NCBI RefSeq assembly: GCF_003481825.1
Contig: NZ_QULW01000001.1
Location: 124,001 to 188,000, forward strand
Direction: 5' to 3'
Origin: Clostridium sp. OM02-18AC
GTDB lineage: Bacteria; Bacillota; Clostridia; Lachnospirales; Lachnospiraceae
Length of the DNA stretch: 64,000 nt
This document shows, in pieces, positions 24,432-33,009 of this stretch (the first letter of the stretch is position 1; each line of letters starts with the position of its first letter). Below the pieces are notes generated by a model. That model was not told where the DNA came from. It ran no database searches and worked only from the letters and a program-made list of their open reading frames with translations. Made by a program: the position numbers and the translations under genes.

Positions 24432-25329
24432 TACATTCTGGTATTGCATGAAAGAGGGCATGAAAAATATATGCAGAAATATCTGGTTTTCGCTTGCTTC
24501 TGTAGCGACGATTTCTGCATGTATTTTTTTGTTTTGTCTGTTTTTTTCCATCATTGCCAACATCCAGTATATGGTAAAGCATGTGGAGAGCACCGTAGGT
24601 ATCACGGTATTGTTCAATGAGGACATGACCGAGGAAGACATTCAGAGTCTTGGCGAAGTCATCCACCAGCGTCCGGAAATCCGGGAGATGTACTATATCT
24701 CTGCGGAGGATGCCTGGAATTCCTTTAAAGAGGAATATTTTGCAGGGCATGAGGAACTGGCAGAAGGTTTCGCGGACGACAACCCGCTTGCCGGTTCTGC
24801 TTCTTATGAGATCTTTTTAAACGATATTTCCCAGCAGAATGATCTGGTGGCTTATTTACAGAGCTTAGACGGAGTGCGTCAGGTGAATTACTCCAATACG
24901 GCTGTGGCAGGCTTTGCCGGCTTTAACCGGGTGATCGGCGTGTTATCCTCCCTGATCATCGGTGTGCTGCTGGCGGTTTCGCTGTTTCTGATCAACAACA
25001 CCATTTCCGTGGCAGCGGCATTTCGCAAACAGGAATGTCAGATCATGCGTCTGATTGGTGCCACCAATTTTATGATCCGTGCACCGTTCATTGTAGAAGG
25101 TGTGATGATCGGTCTGGTCGGTGCCCTGATTCCGTTAGTTGGCAACTACTTCCTTTATACGAAGGGAATTGTCTATTTATCGGAGCGGTTTCAGGTTCTG
25201 TCGGATCTGTTCTATTTTATTCCGGTAGCACAGATCTACCCGCTTATGATCGGGGCATCCATGCTCCTTGGCGTGGGAATCGGCTTTTTGGGAAGCTTTT
25301 TCACCATCCGTAAGTATATGAAGGTGTAA
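24421..25329 (+). CDS. ftsX: Cell division permease FtsX
   Basis: A 302-residue integral membrane partner of FtsE with the FtsX layout: TM1 about 22-45 (SLASVATISACIFLFCLFFS), an extracellular loop (about 50-165) that recruits hydrolase activators, then three C-terminal TM helices from about residue 170 on, including LIIGVLLAVSLFLINNTISV and the conserved QIMRLIGATNFMIRAPF coupling helix. GTG at 24421 is taken as start since family members begin at this point (M-K-I-S-T-F-W-Y) and AAGGGTGGA lies upstream; GTG 24394 would add nine residues. It overlaps ftsE and lies 2 bases before the M23 gene. Confidence 0.95.
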   Translation: MKISTFWYCMKEGMKNICRNIWFSLASVATISACIFLFCLFFSIIANIQYMVKHVESTVGITVLFNEDMTEEDIQSLGEVIHQRPEIREMYYISAEDAWNSFKEEYFAGHEELAEGFADDNPLAGSASYEIFLNDISQQNDLVAYLQSLDGVRQVNYSNTAVAGFAGFNRVIGVLSSLIIGVLLAVSLFLINNTISVAAAFRKQECQIMRLIGATNFMIRAPFIVEGVMIGLVGALIPLVGNYFLYTKGIVYLSERFQVLSDLFYFIPVAQIYPLMIGASMLLGVGIGFLGSFFTIRKYMKV

Positions 25330-25331
25330 GC

Positions 25332-26651
25332 ATGCATAAAAACAATAGAGATATGACCGTTGCGGGAAACTGCAATTGGAAAAGAATACGAAAACGCATT
25401 GCGGCGGCGCTGCTTGGTGCTGCCATGGCGATGTCTTCGTTCCAGACTGCATACGCAACGAAACAGGATGTGGAAGCGGCGAAAAAGAAAGTCAGCTCCA
25501 TTGAAGAAGAAAAGAAAAAAGTACAGGCGACGATCAAAAACCTGGAAGGATTAAAGAATGATGCGGCTGCTTATGTGAAAGAACTGGATGGCAGCCTGAC
25601 CAAACTGGAAGGAGAACTCGATGAGCTTTCTTCCCAGATCAGCACGAAAGAGCAGGAGATCGCCGACACGGGAGTTGCCCTGGAACAGTCGAAAGAGACA
25701 GAAAACAAACAGTATGCCGATATGAAGCTGCGCATCAAATATATGTATGAACAGGGAAATACCAACTATATTGACATGCTGTTTCAGTCGACAGATATGG
25801 TACAGCTGATGAACCGGGCGGAGTACATCAACAAGATGTCGAATTATGACCGGAAAAAGCTGGATGAATACGCAGCTACCAGGCAGGCTATTGCGGATGA
25901 GGAGCAGAAATTAAAGGACGATAAGGCGGCTCTTGTGGATATGCAGGAGAAGACCAGAGCCAAGCAGGAGTCGGTTAAGACGCTGCGTGCCCAGAAAAAT
26001 AAGGAAATGCAGAATTATGCCGGTCAGATCGATACGGCGCAGAGCCAGGTAGACCAGTACAATGCTGATCTGGCTGCCCAGGAAAACAAGATCAAGCAGA
26101 TCGAGGCAGAGATCAAGCGGAAAGAAGAGGAAGAACGCAAGAAGGCTGAGGCAGCCCGTAAGGCAGAAGAAGAGGCGCGCAAGAAAGCAGAGGCCGAAGG
26201 AAAAAAGGTTTCCGCTACGGATAAAGCCGCATCGTATAATGTTGCCAGTCTTGGGAATATTAGCTTTAAGTGGCCATGTCCATCCAGCAGCAGAATTTCT
26301 TCCGGTTTTGGAAGCAGAACCTCACCGACCAAGGGAGCGTCCAGCAACCATCAGGGCATCGATATCCCGGCATCGACCGGGGCAGCAATTGTGGCGGCAG
26401 CATCCGGCACGGTCGTCGTATCGACCTACAGCTATTCTGCGGGAAATTACATCATGATCAGCCATGGAGGCGGTGTATACACGGTATACATGCATTGCTC
26501 CCAGCTGCTGGCATCGGAAGGCCAGACCGTAAAACAGGGACAGACCATTGCAAAGGTTGGCTCCACGGGGTATTCCACGGGATCTCACCTGCACTTTGGA
26601 ATCCGGTCCGGCGGACGGTATGTAAATCCGCAGTCTTATGTAAGTCCGTAA
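25332..26651 (+). CDS. EnvC-like murein hydrolase activator / M23 endopeptidase
   Basis: The 439-residue protein has a basic N-terminus and signal sequence (about 20-43, ending QTAYAT), a long coiled coil (about 45-290, rich in Glu/Lys/Ala) and a C-terminal LytM/M23 domain (about 320-437). The zinc-ligand motifs H340-x-x-x-D344 (HQGID) and H419-x-H421 (HLH) are both present, so it may be an active endopeptidase, unlike E. coli EnvC, which is degenerate and only activates amidases. The gene sits between ftsX and ctpA; FtsX loops are known to control coiled-coil hydrolases (EnvC, PcsB, CwlO), so this is the likely FtsEX-controlled hydrolase of the cell. Confidence 0.93.
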   Translation: MHKNNRDMTVAGNCNWKRIRKRIAAALLGAAMAMSSFQTAYATKQDVEAAKKKVSSIEEEKKKVQATIKNLEGLKNDAAAYVKELDGSLTKLEGELDELSSQISTKEQEIADTGVALEQSKETENKQYADMKLRIKYMYEQGNTNYIDMLFQSTDMVQLMNRAEYINKMSNYDRKKLDEYAATRQAIADEEQKLKDDKAALVDMQEKTRAKQESVKTLRAQKNKEMQNYAGQIDTAQSQVDQYNADLAAQENKIKQIEAEIKRKEEEERKKAEAARKAEEEARKKAEAEGKKVSATDKAASYNVASLGNISFKWPCPSSSRISSGFGSRTSPTKGASSNHQGIDIPASTGAAIVAAASGTVVVSTYSYSAGNYIMISHGGGVYTVYMHCSQLLASEGQTVKQGQTIAKVGSTGYSTGSHLHFGIRSGGRYVNPQSYVSP

Positions 26652-26680
26652 AGGGAAACAGAATAAACGAGGTGACATCA

Positions 26681-28033
26681 TTGGAAAAAGAGAATAAGGG
26701 CAAGACAAAATTTTGGAAAGGCGTTTTAGCAGGTTCCCTTGTGACTGCACTCGCGGGCTTTGGCATTGTAGGCGTAGCTACCGGTATTTCCGTGATCGGG
26801 CGGACGGTGATCGAAAGCCAGGTGCAGGATACCAAAGCTTCTGGAACCGGAAGCGATGCGGTGCGCACCCGGGTCGATTTAAAACAGGTCGATGCAAAAA
26901 TTTCCGTGTTGCAGCAGATCATAGACCGCTACTTCTTATTTGATGAGGACGCACAGCAGATGGAAACCGGCATCTACAAAGGCATGCTGGCAGGACTGGA
27001 CGATCCGTATACGGTATATTATACGCCGGACGAGTACAGTTCTTTAACCGAAGAGACTTCCGGTGTTTATTGCGGCATTGGTGTTCTGGTGAGCAAGAAT
27101 GTCCAGACCGGAATCGTAATGGCACTCCGCGTATTCCCGGGTTCCCCTGCGGAAGAGGCAGGGATGCAGAAAGGCGATATTCTTTATAAAGTAAAAGACG
27201 TCTCTGCGGCCGAGGAAGAACTCGATATTCTGGTTCAGGAATACATCCGCGGCGAGGAAGGCACCTATGTTGATGTAACGGTGCTGCGCGGAACGGAAGA
27301 AATCCCGCTTCACATTCAGAGACGCATGGTAGAAGTGGCAACTGTAGAACACCAGATGCTGCCGGACAAGACCGGCTATGTCCTGGTAACCCAGTTTGAT
27401 ACCGTAACGGCAGAGCAGTTTATCGATGCCGTTTCAGATCTGGAACAGCAGGGAATGGAACGTCTGGTTATTGACCTGCGCGACAACCCGGGCGGTGTGG
27501 TGACCTCCTGTGTAGAGATGGCTGCATATGTTCTGCCGGAAAACCAGCATGACGGCACCATTCTTTCCACTGCAACCAAGACCGGGCAGGAAGAACGCTA
27601 TTACTGTCAGGACGGTCAGACCCGCCATGATGTCAGGGGGACGAGCACGGAAGATGGCGTGTTCCCAAAAGCAGATGATCATGAGCTGAATGTTCCGATT
27701 GCTGTTCTCATCAACGGACAGTCCGCCAGTGCGGCAGAAGTATTTGCCGGTGCTCTCCAGGACTATGGTGCAGCCACTCTGGTTGGAACTACCTCTTTTG
27801 GAAAAGGAATCGTGCAGAGCCTGATCCCGTTAACCGACGGCTCTGCAGTCAAGATCACGACTGCCCACTATTACACACCAGCCGGTCATGACCTGCATAA
27901 AAAAGGCCTGACCCCGGATGTGGAAGTCGAGCAGCAGATTGACGAAGACCTCATCGGACAGTATGATATCCCGTTAGAACGGGATAACCAGGTGCAGGCT
28001 GCGATCGAGGCGCTGAAGGAACAATATCATTGA
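26681..28033 (+). CDS. C-terminal processing protease, S41 family
   Basis: The 450-residue product has an N-terminal TM/signal anchor (about 11-37), a PDZ domain (about 125-215, GIGVLVSKN and SPAEEAGMQKGDILYKV) and an S41 peptidase domain with VIDLRDNPGG (about 265-274), the nucleophile serine in GQSASAAEVFAG and the general-base Lys in SFGKGIVQ. The start is TTG at 26681, with GAGGTGA 5 bases upstream; the frame is open further upstream only because it runs through the M23 gene. CtpA-like proteases act outside the membrane, trimming or degrading envelope proteins including hydrolases, which fits the FtsEX-M23 neighbours. A stable hairpin follows at 28042. Confidence 0.94.
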   Translation: MEKENKGKTKFWKGVLAGSLVTALAGFGIVGVATGISVIGRTVIESQVQDTKASGTGSDAVRTRVDLKQVDAKISVLQQIIDRYFLFDEDAQQMETGIYKGMLAGLDDPYTVYYTPDEYSSLTEETSGVYCGIGVLVSKNVQTGIVMALRVFPGSPAEEAGMQKGDILYKVKDVSAAEEELDILVQEYIRGEEGTYVDVTVLRGTEEIPLHIQRRMVEVATVEHQMLPDKTGYVLVTQFDTVTAEQFIDAVSDLEQQGMERLVIDLRDNPGGVVTSCVEMAAYVLPENQHDGTILSTATKTGQEERYYCQDGQTRHDVRGTSTEDGVFPKADDHELNVPIAVLINGQSASAAEVFAGALQDYGAATLVGTTSFGKGIVQSLIPLTDGSAVKITTAHYYTPAGHDLHKKGLTPDVEVEQQIDEDLIGQYDIPLERDNQVQAAIEALKEQYH

Positions 28034-28041
28034 AAAACGAT

Positions 28042-28078
28042 GGACCGTGGAAGTTGCCGAAGGCGATTTCTACGGTCC
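28042..28078 (+). terminator. Hairpin ending the ftsE-ctpA unit
   Basis: GGACCGT and ACGGTCC pair as the outer stem, continuing with GAA/TTC and an inner GCC-GAA-GGC. T-rich but interrupted sequence follows (TATTATG). Confidence 0.65.
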
Positions 28079-28186
28079 TATTATGTTAACGATATTGTTG
28101 TTTTTGGAAAATATTGCGCAGAAAATGGAAAATCTCAAAATGTTATGCTATACTAAAGAACAAATCGCGTGAGGAGGTGCCATTTT

Positions 28187-28591
28187 ATGATGCAGCGAAT
28201 TTGTCCGGTGTGCGACCAGGTGATGAAACATGCCCATTACTGCAGTGCATGCAGATCCTGGGTGAAGGACCCGGTGTATATGAATGTAACCTACTATCTG
28301 AATGAGCGGCATCCAGAGCATGAAATGCACTGCAGCTATCACAACGAAGATCCGGATCCTGTGAAAAACGGGACCGGAAAGCAAAAGGCGGCATATAAAC
28401 CAGCAAAGCCTGCAGTGAACACTCCGCGAACAACGGAAACTGCTGACAGGAAAATGACCGCGAAAAAAACGGATGCAAAAACCCAAAATCCGGTGAAAAA
28501 ACTGGTTTTTCTGTATGTGTTCATTGTGGTTCTGTTCTGGATCATCAGTCTGGTGGGCGGTCTGGTGAACGCATTGATAGGGATTTTTTAA
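28187..28591 (+). CDS. Small zinc-ribbon membrane protein of unknown function
   Basis: Not a gene I recognise by name. The 134-residue product starts QRICPVCDQVMKHAHYCSAC (C-x-x-C ... C-x-x-C, a one-module zinc ribbon, residues about 5-24), continues with a His/Tyr/Glu-rich stretch (VTYYLNERHPEHEMHCSYH), a Lys/Thr/Pro-rich linker (about 60-108) and ends in one hydrophobic helix (LVFLYVFIVVLFWIISLVGG, about 110-129). The topology suggests a cytoplasmic zinc ribbon tethered to the membrane by its C-terminus. AGGAGG lies 9 bases before ATG 28187; a TATACT box at 28149 could be its -10. It lies between ctpA and metF with no functional clue. Confidence 0.75.
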   Translation: MMQRICPVCDQVMKHAHYCSACRSWVKDPVYMNVTYYLNERHPEHEMHCSYHNEDPDPVKNGTGKQKAAYKPAKPAVNTPRTTETADRKMTAKKTDAKTQNPVKKLVFLYVFIVVLFWIISLVGGLVNALIGIF

Positions 28592-28646
28592 TTCAGACCG
28601 ATTGTGGATTGAACCAAAACAAGTATGAAGAGAGGATTTTATACCG

Positions 28647-29504
28647 ATGAAGATCAGAGATATTCTTGCAAAAAACGAACCGACACTTTCCTTTGAGGTG
28701 TTTCCGCCGAAGACGGAGGACAAATATGAGTCTGTAGAGGCAGCCGCTTTCGAGATTGCAAAGCTGAATCCGGCATTCATGAGCGTTACCTACGGTGCCG
28801 GCGGCGGAACCAGCCAGTACACGGTGAACATTGCCGCTTCTTTAAAGGCGAAGGGCGTAACCCCGCTGGCGCATCTGACCTGTGTTTCCTCTACCCGGGA
28901 GAAGGTGCATTCCGTTCTGAATCAGTTAAAGGCAGAGGGCATTGAAAATGTACTGGCTCTGCGCGGCGATATCCCGAAGGACGGCAAGGTAGAGAAGGAT
29001 TACCGCTATGCTTCCGAGCTGATTGCGGAGATCAAGGCATCCGGCGATTTCTGCATCGGTGCTGCCTGCTATCCGGAGGGGCATGTGGAATCTGCAAACA
29101 AGACCGAAGACATTCAGCATCTGAAGGAAAAGGTTGAGGCTGGCTGCGACTTTGTGACTACCCAGATGTTCTTTGACAATAATATCTTATACAATTATCT
29201 GTACCGGGTTCGCGAGAAAGGCATTACGGTTCCGGTGATCGCAGGCATCATGCCGGTAACCAATGTAGCCCAGATCAAACGCATCTGTTCCATGTCCGGA
29301 ACTTACCTTCCGGCACGCTTTAAGGCGATCGTAGACCGTTTCGGAGATAACCCGGCAGCCATGAAGCAGGCTGGTATTGCTTATGCGACGGAGCAGATCA
29401 TCGACCTGATCGCAAACCATGTGAACGGCATTCACGTTTATTCCATGAATAAGCCGGATGTGGCTGCGCAGATCAAAAACAGCCTTTCTGAGATCATACG
29501 GTAG
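28647..29504 (+). CDS. metF: Methylenetetrahydrofolate reductase
   Basis: The 285-residue product is a MetF-type TIM-barrel flavoprotein that reduces 5,10-methylene-THF to 5-methyl-THF, the methyl donor for methionine synthase. Near the N-terminus is LSFEVFPPKTEDK with the conserved catalytic Glu; the folate/FAD parts include VTYGAGGG, ALRGD and TTQMFFDN. AAGAGAGG precedes the ATG. It is followed by the MetH reactivation-domain gene (86-base gap) and metH, so the three form a methyl-transfer cluster. In this group of bacteria the enzyme often works with other electron carriers than NADH, but no partner subunit (MetV or electron-transfer protein) is adjacent. Confidence 0.95.
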   Translation: MKIRDILAKNEPTLSFEVFPPKTEDKYESVEAAAFEIAKLNPAFMSVTYGAGGGTSQYTVNIAASLKAKGVTPLAHLTCVSSTREKVHSVLNQLKAEGIENVLALRGDIPKDGKVEKDYRYASELIAEIKASGDFCIGAACYPEGHVESANKTEDIQHLKEKVEAGCDFVTTQMFFDNNILYNYLYRVREKGITVPVIAGIMPVTNVAQIKRICSMSGTYLPARFKAIVDRFGDNPAAMKQAGIAYATEQIIDLIANHVNGIHVYSMNKPDVAAQIKNSLSEIIR

Positions 29505-29550
29505 GAAAAATATGGATTTTTGTTCACTGGCAAGGGCTGAATGGCTTACA

Positions 29551-29561
29551 TGCGTGAACAG
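29551..29561 (+). repeat. Dispersed intergenic motif TGCGTGAACAG, copy 3
   Basis: Exact copy, 29 bases before the start of the reactivation-domain gene. GTGAACA (29554-29560) can pair with TGTTCAC (29521-29527) across a 26-base loop. Confidence 0.45.
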
Positions 29562-29590
29562 AGACCAGAAACTACGGAGAAATTTTATTC

Positions 29591-30244
29591 ATGGGAAATA
29601 CATTTCAGTGGAATGACCGGGAACTTTTGCGCTATCTTGGCTGCAAAAATGGAATTGTGCCAGATGAAAACACGAAAGTCCTGATCGCCCAGTGCAAGCA
29701 GGAACTGGAGCAGGCAGCTTCCCCGCGGGTAACCTGGAGGGAGTATTCGCTGTCTATTCAGGACCACGTGATCGATATGACCTGTTTTCAGACAAGGAGT
29801 AAAAGCCTGGAGCGGAATCTAAAGGACTGTGAGCAGATCCTGTTGTTTGCAGCAACGCTTGGCAGTCAGGTGGATGTATTGCTGCACCGCTATAATATGA
29901 TCCAGATGAGCAAGGCGGTGGTCATGCAGGCGGCATCGGTTGCCATGCTGGAGACCTTCTGCGACGAAGAAAACCAGAAGCTGAAAGAAGCCTATCAGGA
30001 AAAGGGCTGGTATCTGCGCCCGAGATTCAGTCCGGGCTATGGGGATTTTCCGCTGGAATGCCAGCGGCAGATCGCACCGGCACTGGAACTTTCAAAACGG
30101 ATCGGTGTGACGCTGACGGACAGCCTTCTTATGGCACCATCCAAATCGGTGACCGCGGTCATCGGACTGAGCCGCCTGCCGAGAAACTGCACGGTGCAGG
30201 GGTGCGAAGTCTGCGCAAAGCGGGACTGCGCGTATCGCAGGTAA
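29591..30244 (+). CDS. Stand-alone methionine synthase activation (reactivation) domain protein
   Basis: The 217-residue product corresponds to the C-terminal AdoMet-binding 'Met_synt_B12' module of cobalamin-dependent methionine synthase, which reductively remethylates inactive cob(II)alamin. The end of the protein carries the diagnostic AdoMet-binding segment LRPRFSPGYGDFPLECQ (about 145-161), equivalent to R-x-S-P-G-Y of E. coli MetH, and SLLMAPSKSVTAVIGLS. It is encoded 157 bases upstream of a metH lacking this module, so the two gene products together should make a full enzyme. The C-terminus ends with a Cys-rich CTVQGCEVCAKRDC that is not part of the E. coli domain and might bind a metal. 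Confidence 0.9.
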   Translation: MGNTFQWNDRELLRYLGCKNGIVPDENTKVLIAQCKQELEQAASPRVTWREYSLSIQDHVIDMTCFQTRSKSLERNLKDCEQILLFAATLGSQVDVLLHRYNMIQMSKAVVMQAASVAMLETFCDEENQKLKEAYQEKGWYLRPRFSPGYGDFPLECQRQIAPALELSKRIGVTLTDSLLMAPSKSVTAVIGLSRLPRNCTVQGCEVCAKRDCAYRR

Positions 30245-30400
30245 AATTCGGACAATACAGGCGTACGAAGCGGCAAGAGTTGGTGTTTGGCGTCATTCGT
30301 TTGCCTTTTCGTGCAGTTTGAGACAAGGCAGATATACAAAGTAGCAACGGTCATTGTTTGCCTGACAATGAAAAAAATGAAAACACGAAGGAGTTTGGTT

Positions 30401-32833
30401 ATGGATATAGTACAGGAACTACAGAAACGCATCCTGTTTTGTGACGGAGGAATGGGAAGCCTTTTACAGGAAGCGGGCTTAAAACCGGGAGAGCTTCCGG
30501 GCACCTGGAACATCACCCACCCGGAGGAGCTTGTGAAGATCCACAAGGCTTATCTGGAGGCTGGCGCGGATATCGTGACAACCAATACCTTCGGTGTTGA
30601 TCGCTTAAAATATAATGAAACAACCGAGTTTCAGTTGGAGCCGGTGATCCGCGCGGCAGTAGCAAACGCGAAAGAAGCGATCCGCCAGAGTGGAAAGCAG
30701 GCCTGGATCGGTCTGGATATGGGACCGACCGGAAAGCTGCTAAGACCGATGGGCGACCTGGCTTTTGAAGATTGCTATGCGATTTACCGGGAAGTGGTGG
30801 AGATCGGTGCGGATGCAGGTGCGGATTTTGTCCTCATCGAGACCATGAGCGACAGCTATGAAACCAAGGCAGCGGTGCTGGCGGCAAAGGAAGGCTGCAA
30901 TCTCCCGATTTTTGTCACGGTAACTTTTGATGAGCGCGGAAAGCTGTTAACCGGTGGAAGCCCGGCTTCGATCGTAGCCATGTTAGAGGGCCTTGGTGTG
31001 GATGTTCTGGGCATGAACTGCGGACTTGGTCCGGTTCAGATGAAAGAAATCCTGAAGGACATTCTGGAGGTTTCCTCCACTCCGGTGATGATCAATCCGA
31101 ACGCGGGTCTTCCAAGAAGCGAGAATGGAAAGACCGTTTACGATATCGATGCGGCACATTTCGCAAAGACCGTAGAAGAAATCGTGGATATGGGTGCCCG
31201 CATTGTGGGCGGCTGCTGCGGTACCACGCCGGAGCATATCCGCATGGTGGCAGAGCGCTGCCGGGATAAACAGCCGGTTCCGGTTACGAAAAAGAACCGT
31301 ACCGTGGTTTCTTCGTTTGCACAGGCAGTGGAGATCGGCAAAAATCCGGTCATCATCGGAGAGCGCATCAATCCGACCGGAAAATCCAAGTTCAAACAGG
31401 CCCTGCGTGACCACAACCTGGAATACATTCTCCGCGAAGGTGTGACCCAGCAGGATCACGGTGCCCATGTGCTGGATGTAAACGTAGGTCTTCCGGAAAT
31501 CGACGAGCCGTCTATGCTAGAGGAAGTAGTGCGGGAACTGCAGAGCATCATCGATCTGCCGCTTCAGCTCGACACGACCGATGCAGAAGCTATGGAGCGG
31601 GCTATGCGTGTATACAACGGAAAGCCGCTCATCAACTCTGTCAACGGCAAAGAAGAATCCATGCGCACCGTATTCCCGCTGGTGCAGAAATACGGCGGTG
31701 TTGTAGTTGCACTGGCGTTGGATGAGGGCGGTATCCCGGAAACCGCGGAAGGCCGTATCGAGGTGGCAAAGAAGATTTACCGGACCGCAGCCGAGTATGG
31801 CATCGGACCGGAAGATATCGTGATCGATGCGCTTTGCCTGACGGTAAGTTCAGACAGCCAGGGCGCCATCACGACACTGGAAACATTACGACGGGTGCGT
31901 GATGAACTCCATGGAAAGACCATTTTAGGTGTGTCCAATATTTCCTTCGGACTTCCGCAGCGAGAGATTATCAACGCGGCGTTCTTCACCATGGCGATGC
32001 AGAATGGCTTAAGCGCTGCAATCATCAATCCGAATTCCGAGGCGATGATGCGTGCGTACTACAGCTTCCGCGCGCTGATGAATTTAGACCCGCAGTGCAG
32101 TGAGTACATTTCCGTCTACAGCGGTCAGGTAGCAAGCCTGGGACAGAGCGCGGTGACTGGAAATGGCGGTTCGGCAGCAGGAAGCGCGGCCGGAGCAGCA
32201 GGCGGTCAGGGAACTTCTGATCTGCATGCCAGCATTGTAAAAGGCCTGAAGGATCAGGCGGTACATGCGGCGCGAGAACTTCTGGAAACCCAGGATGCGT
32301 TGGATGTCATCAATAGCCAGATCATTCCGGCACTCGATGTTGTGGGAAAAGGCTTTGAGAAAGGCACCATGTTCCTGCCGCAGCTTCTGATGAGCGCGGA
32401 GGCTGCGAAAGGCGCGTTTGAGATCATCAAAGAAAAGATGGATGCCAGCGGTCAGAAGCAGGAGAAGAAGGGAACCATCATCTTGGCTACGGTAAAGGGG
32501 GATATTCACGATATCGGAAAAAATATCGTAAAGGTCCTTCTGGAAAACTACAGCTACGACGTACTGGACCTTGGAAAAGATGTTCCGCCGGAGACGATTG
32601 TGGAGACCGCAGTGGAGAAACACATTCAGTTGGTCGGTCTCTCTGCGCTGATGACGACAACCGTTCCAAGCATGGAAGAAACCATTGTACAGCTTCGCGA
32701 AAAAGCACCATGGGTCAAGGTTATGGTGGGCGGCGCCGTGCTGACCCAGGAGTATGCCGATACTATGGGGGCAGACCAGTACTGCCGCGACGCGATGGCA
32801 TCGGTCAATTACGCAGAGCAGGTGTTTGCGTAG
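30401..32833 (+). CDS. metH: Cobalamin-dependent methionine synthase lacking the activation domain
   Basis: The 810-residue product has three of the four MetH modules: homocysteine-binding (about 1-290; zinc ligands Cys207 in MNCGLG and Cys272-Cys273 in GGCCGTT), pterin-binding (about 305-560, IIGERINPTGK), and cobalamin-binding (about 615-810) with the His ligand of the cobalt, His703, in DIHDIGKN. A Gly/Ala/Ser-rich stretch (about 585-608) forms a flexible hinge between pterin and cobalamin modules. It ends without the AdoMet activation domain, which is encoded separately at 29591. ATG at 30401 follows GAAGGAG; the upstream open frame lacks an SD. It transfers a methyl group from methyl-THF to homocysteine. 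Confidence 0.96.
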   Translation: MDIVQELQKRILFCDGGMGSLLQEAGLKPGELPGTWNITHPEELVKIHKAYLEAGADIVTTNTFGVDRLKYNETTEFQLEPVIRAAVANAKEAIRQSGKQAWIGLDMGPTGKLLRPMGDLAFEDCYAIYREVVEIGADAGADFVLIETMSDSYETKAAVLAAKEGCNLPIFVTVTFDERGKLLTGGSPASIVAMLEGLGVDVLGMNCGLGPVQMKEILKDILEVSSTPVMINPNAGLPRSENGKTVYDIDAAHFAKTVEEIVDMGARIVGGCCGTTPEHIRMVAERCRDKQPVPVTKKNRTVVSSFAQAVEIGKNPVIIGERINPTGKSKFKQALRDHNLEYILREGVTQQDHGAHVLDVNVGLPEIDEPSMLEEVVRELQSIIDLPLQLDTTDAEAMERAMRVYNGKPLINSVNGKEESMRTVFPLVQKYGGVVVALALDEGGIPETAEGRIEVAKKIYRTAAEYGIGPEDIVIDALCLTVSSDSQGAITTLETLRRVRDELHGKTILGVSNISFGLPQREIINAAFFTMAMQNGLSAAIINPNSEAMMRAYYSFRALMNLDPQCSEYISVYSGQVASLGQSAVTGNGGSAAGSAAGAAGGQGTSDLHASIVKGLKDQAVHAARELLETQDALDVINSQIIPALDVVGKGFEKGTMFLPQLLMSAEAAKGAFEIIKEKMDASGQKQEKKGTIILATVKGDIHDIGKNIVKVLLENYSYDVLDLGKDVPPETIVETAVEKHIQLVGLSALMTTTVPSMEETIVQLREKAPWVKVMVGGAVLTQEYADTMGADQYCRDAMASVNYAEQVFA

Positions 32834-32873
32834 ATTGGTATGAAATGTCGTTTGGGCATTGCTGCTTGCGTAT

Positions 32874-32884
32874 TGCGTGAACAA
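32874..32884 (+). repeat. Dispersed intergenic motif TGCGTGAACAA, copy 4
   Basis: Ten of 11 bases match the motif seen at 9878, 20961 and 29551; it lies in the 176-base gap between metH and the GH25 gene. Confidence 0.35.
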
Positions 32885-32959
32885 CAACGCGTTTGGCAAA
32901 CATAGAAAATAGTAAGAAATTTTTAAAAGAATAGACATTGCATCTCCTTTCCGTCTGGA

Positions 32960-32989
32960 TTACACTAAAACACATGACAAAAGTATAAT
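32960..32989 (+). promoter_or_regulatory. Candidate promoter of the GH25 gene
   Basis: A perfect -10 TATAAT (32984-32989) with a weak -35 TTACAC (32960-32965) at 18-base spacing, ending 20 bases before the start codon; AAGGGAG is the SD. Confidence 0.55.
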
Positions 32990-33009
32990 CAGACAGAAGG
33001 GAGATTTTT

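Noticed and set aside
26270..26680. N-terminal extension of the S41 protease frame
   Set aside because: It lies inside the M23 gene in another frame, and TTG 26681 has a good SD and the expected membrane anchor.
28592..30400. SAM, cobalamin or T-box riboswitch ahead of metF or metH
   Set aside because: None of the conserved core elements was seen in the short gaps.
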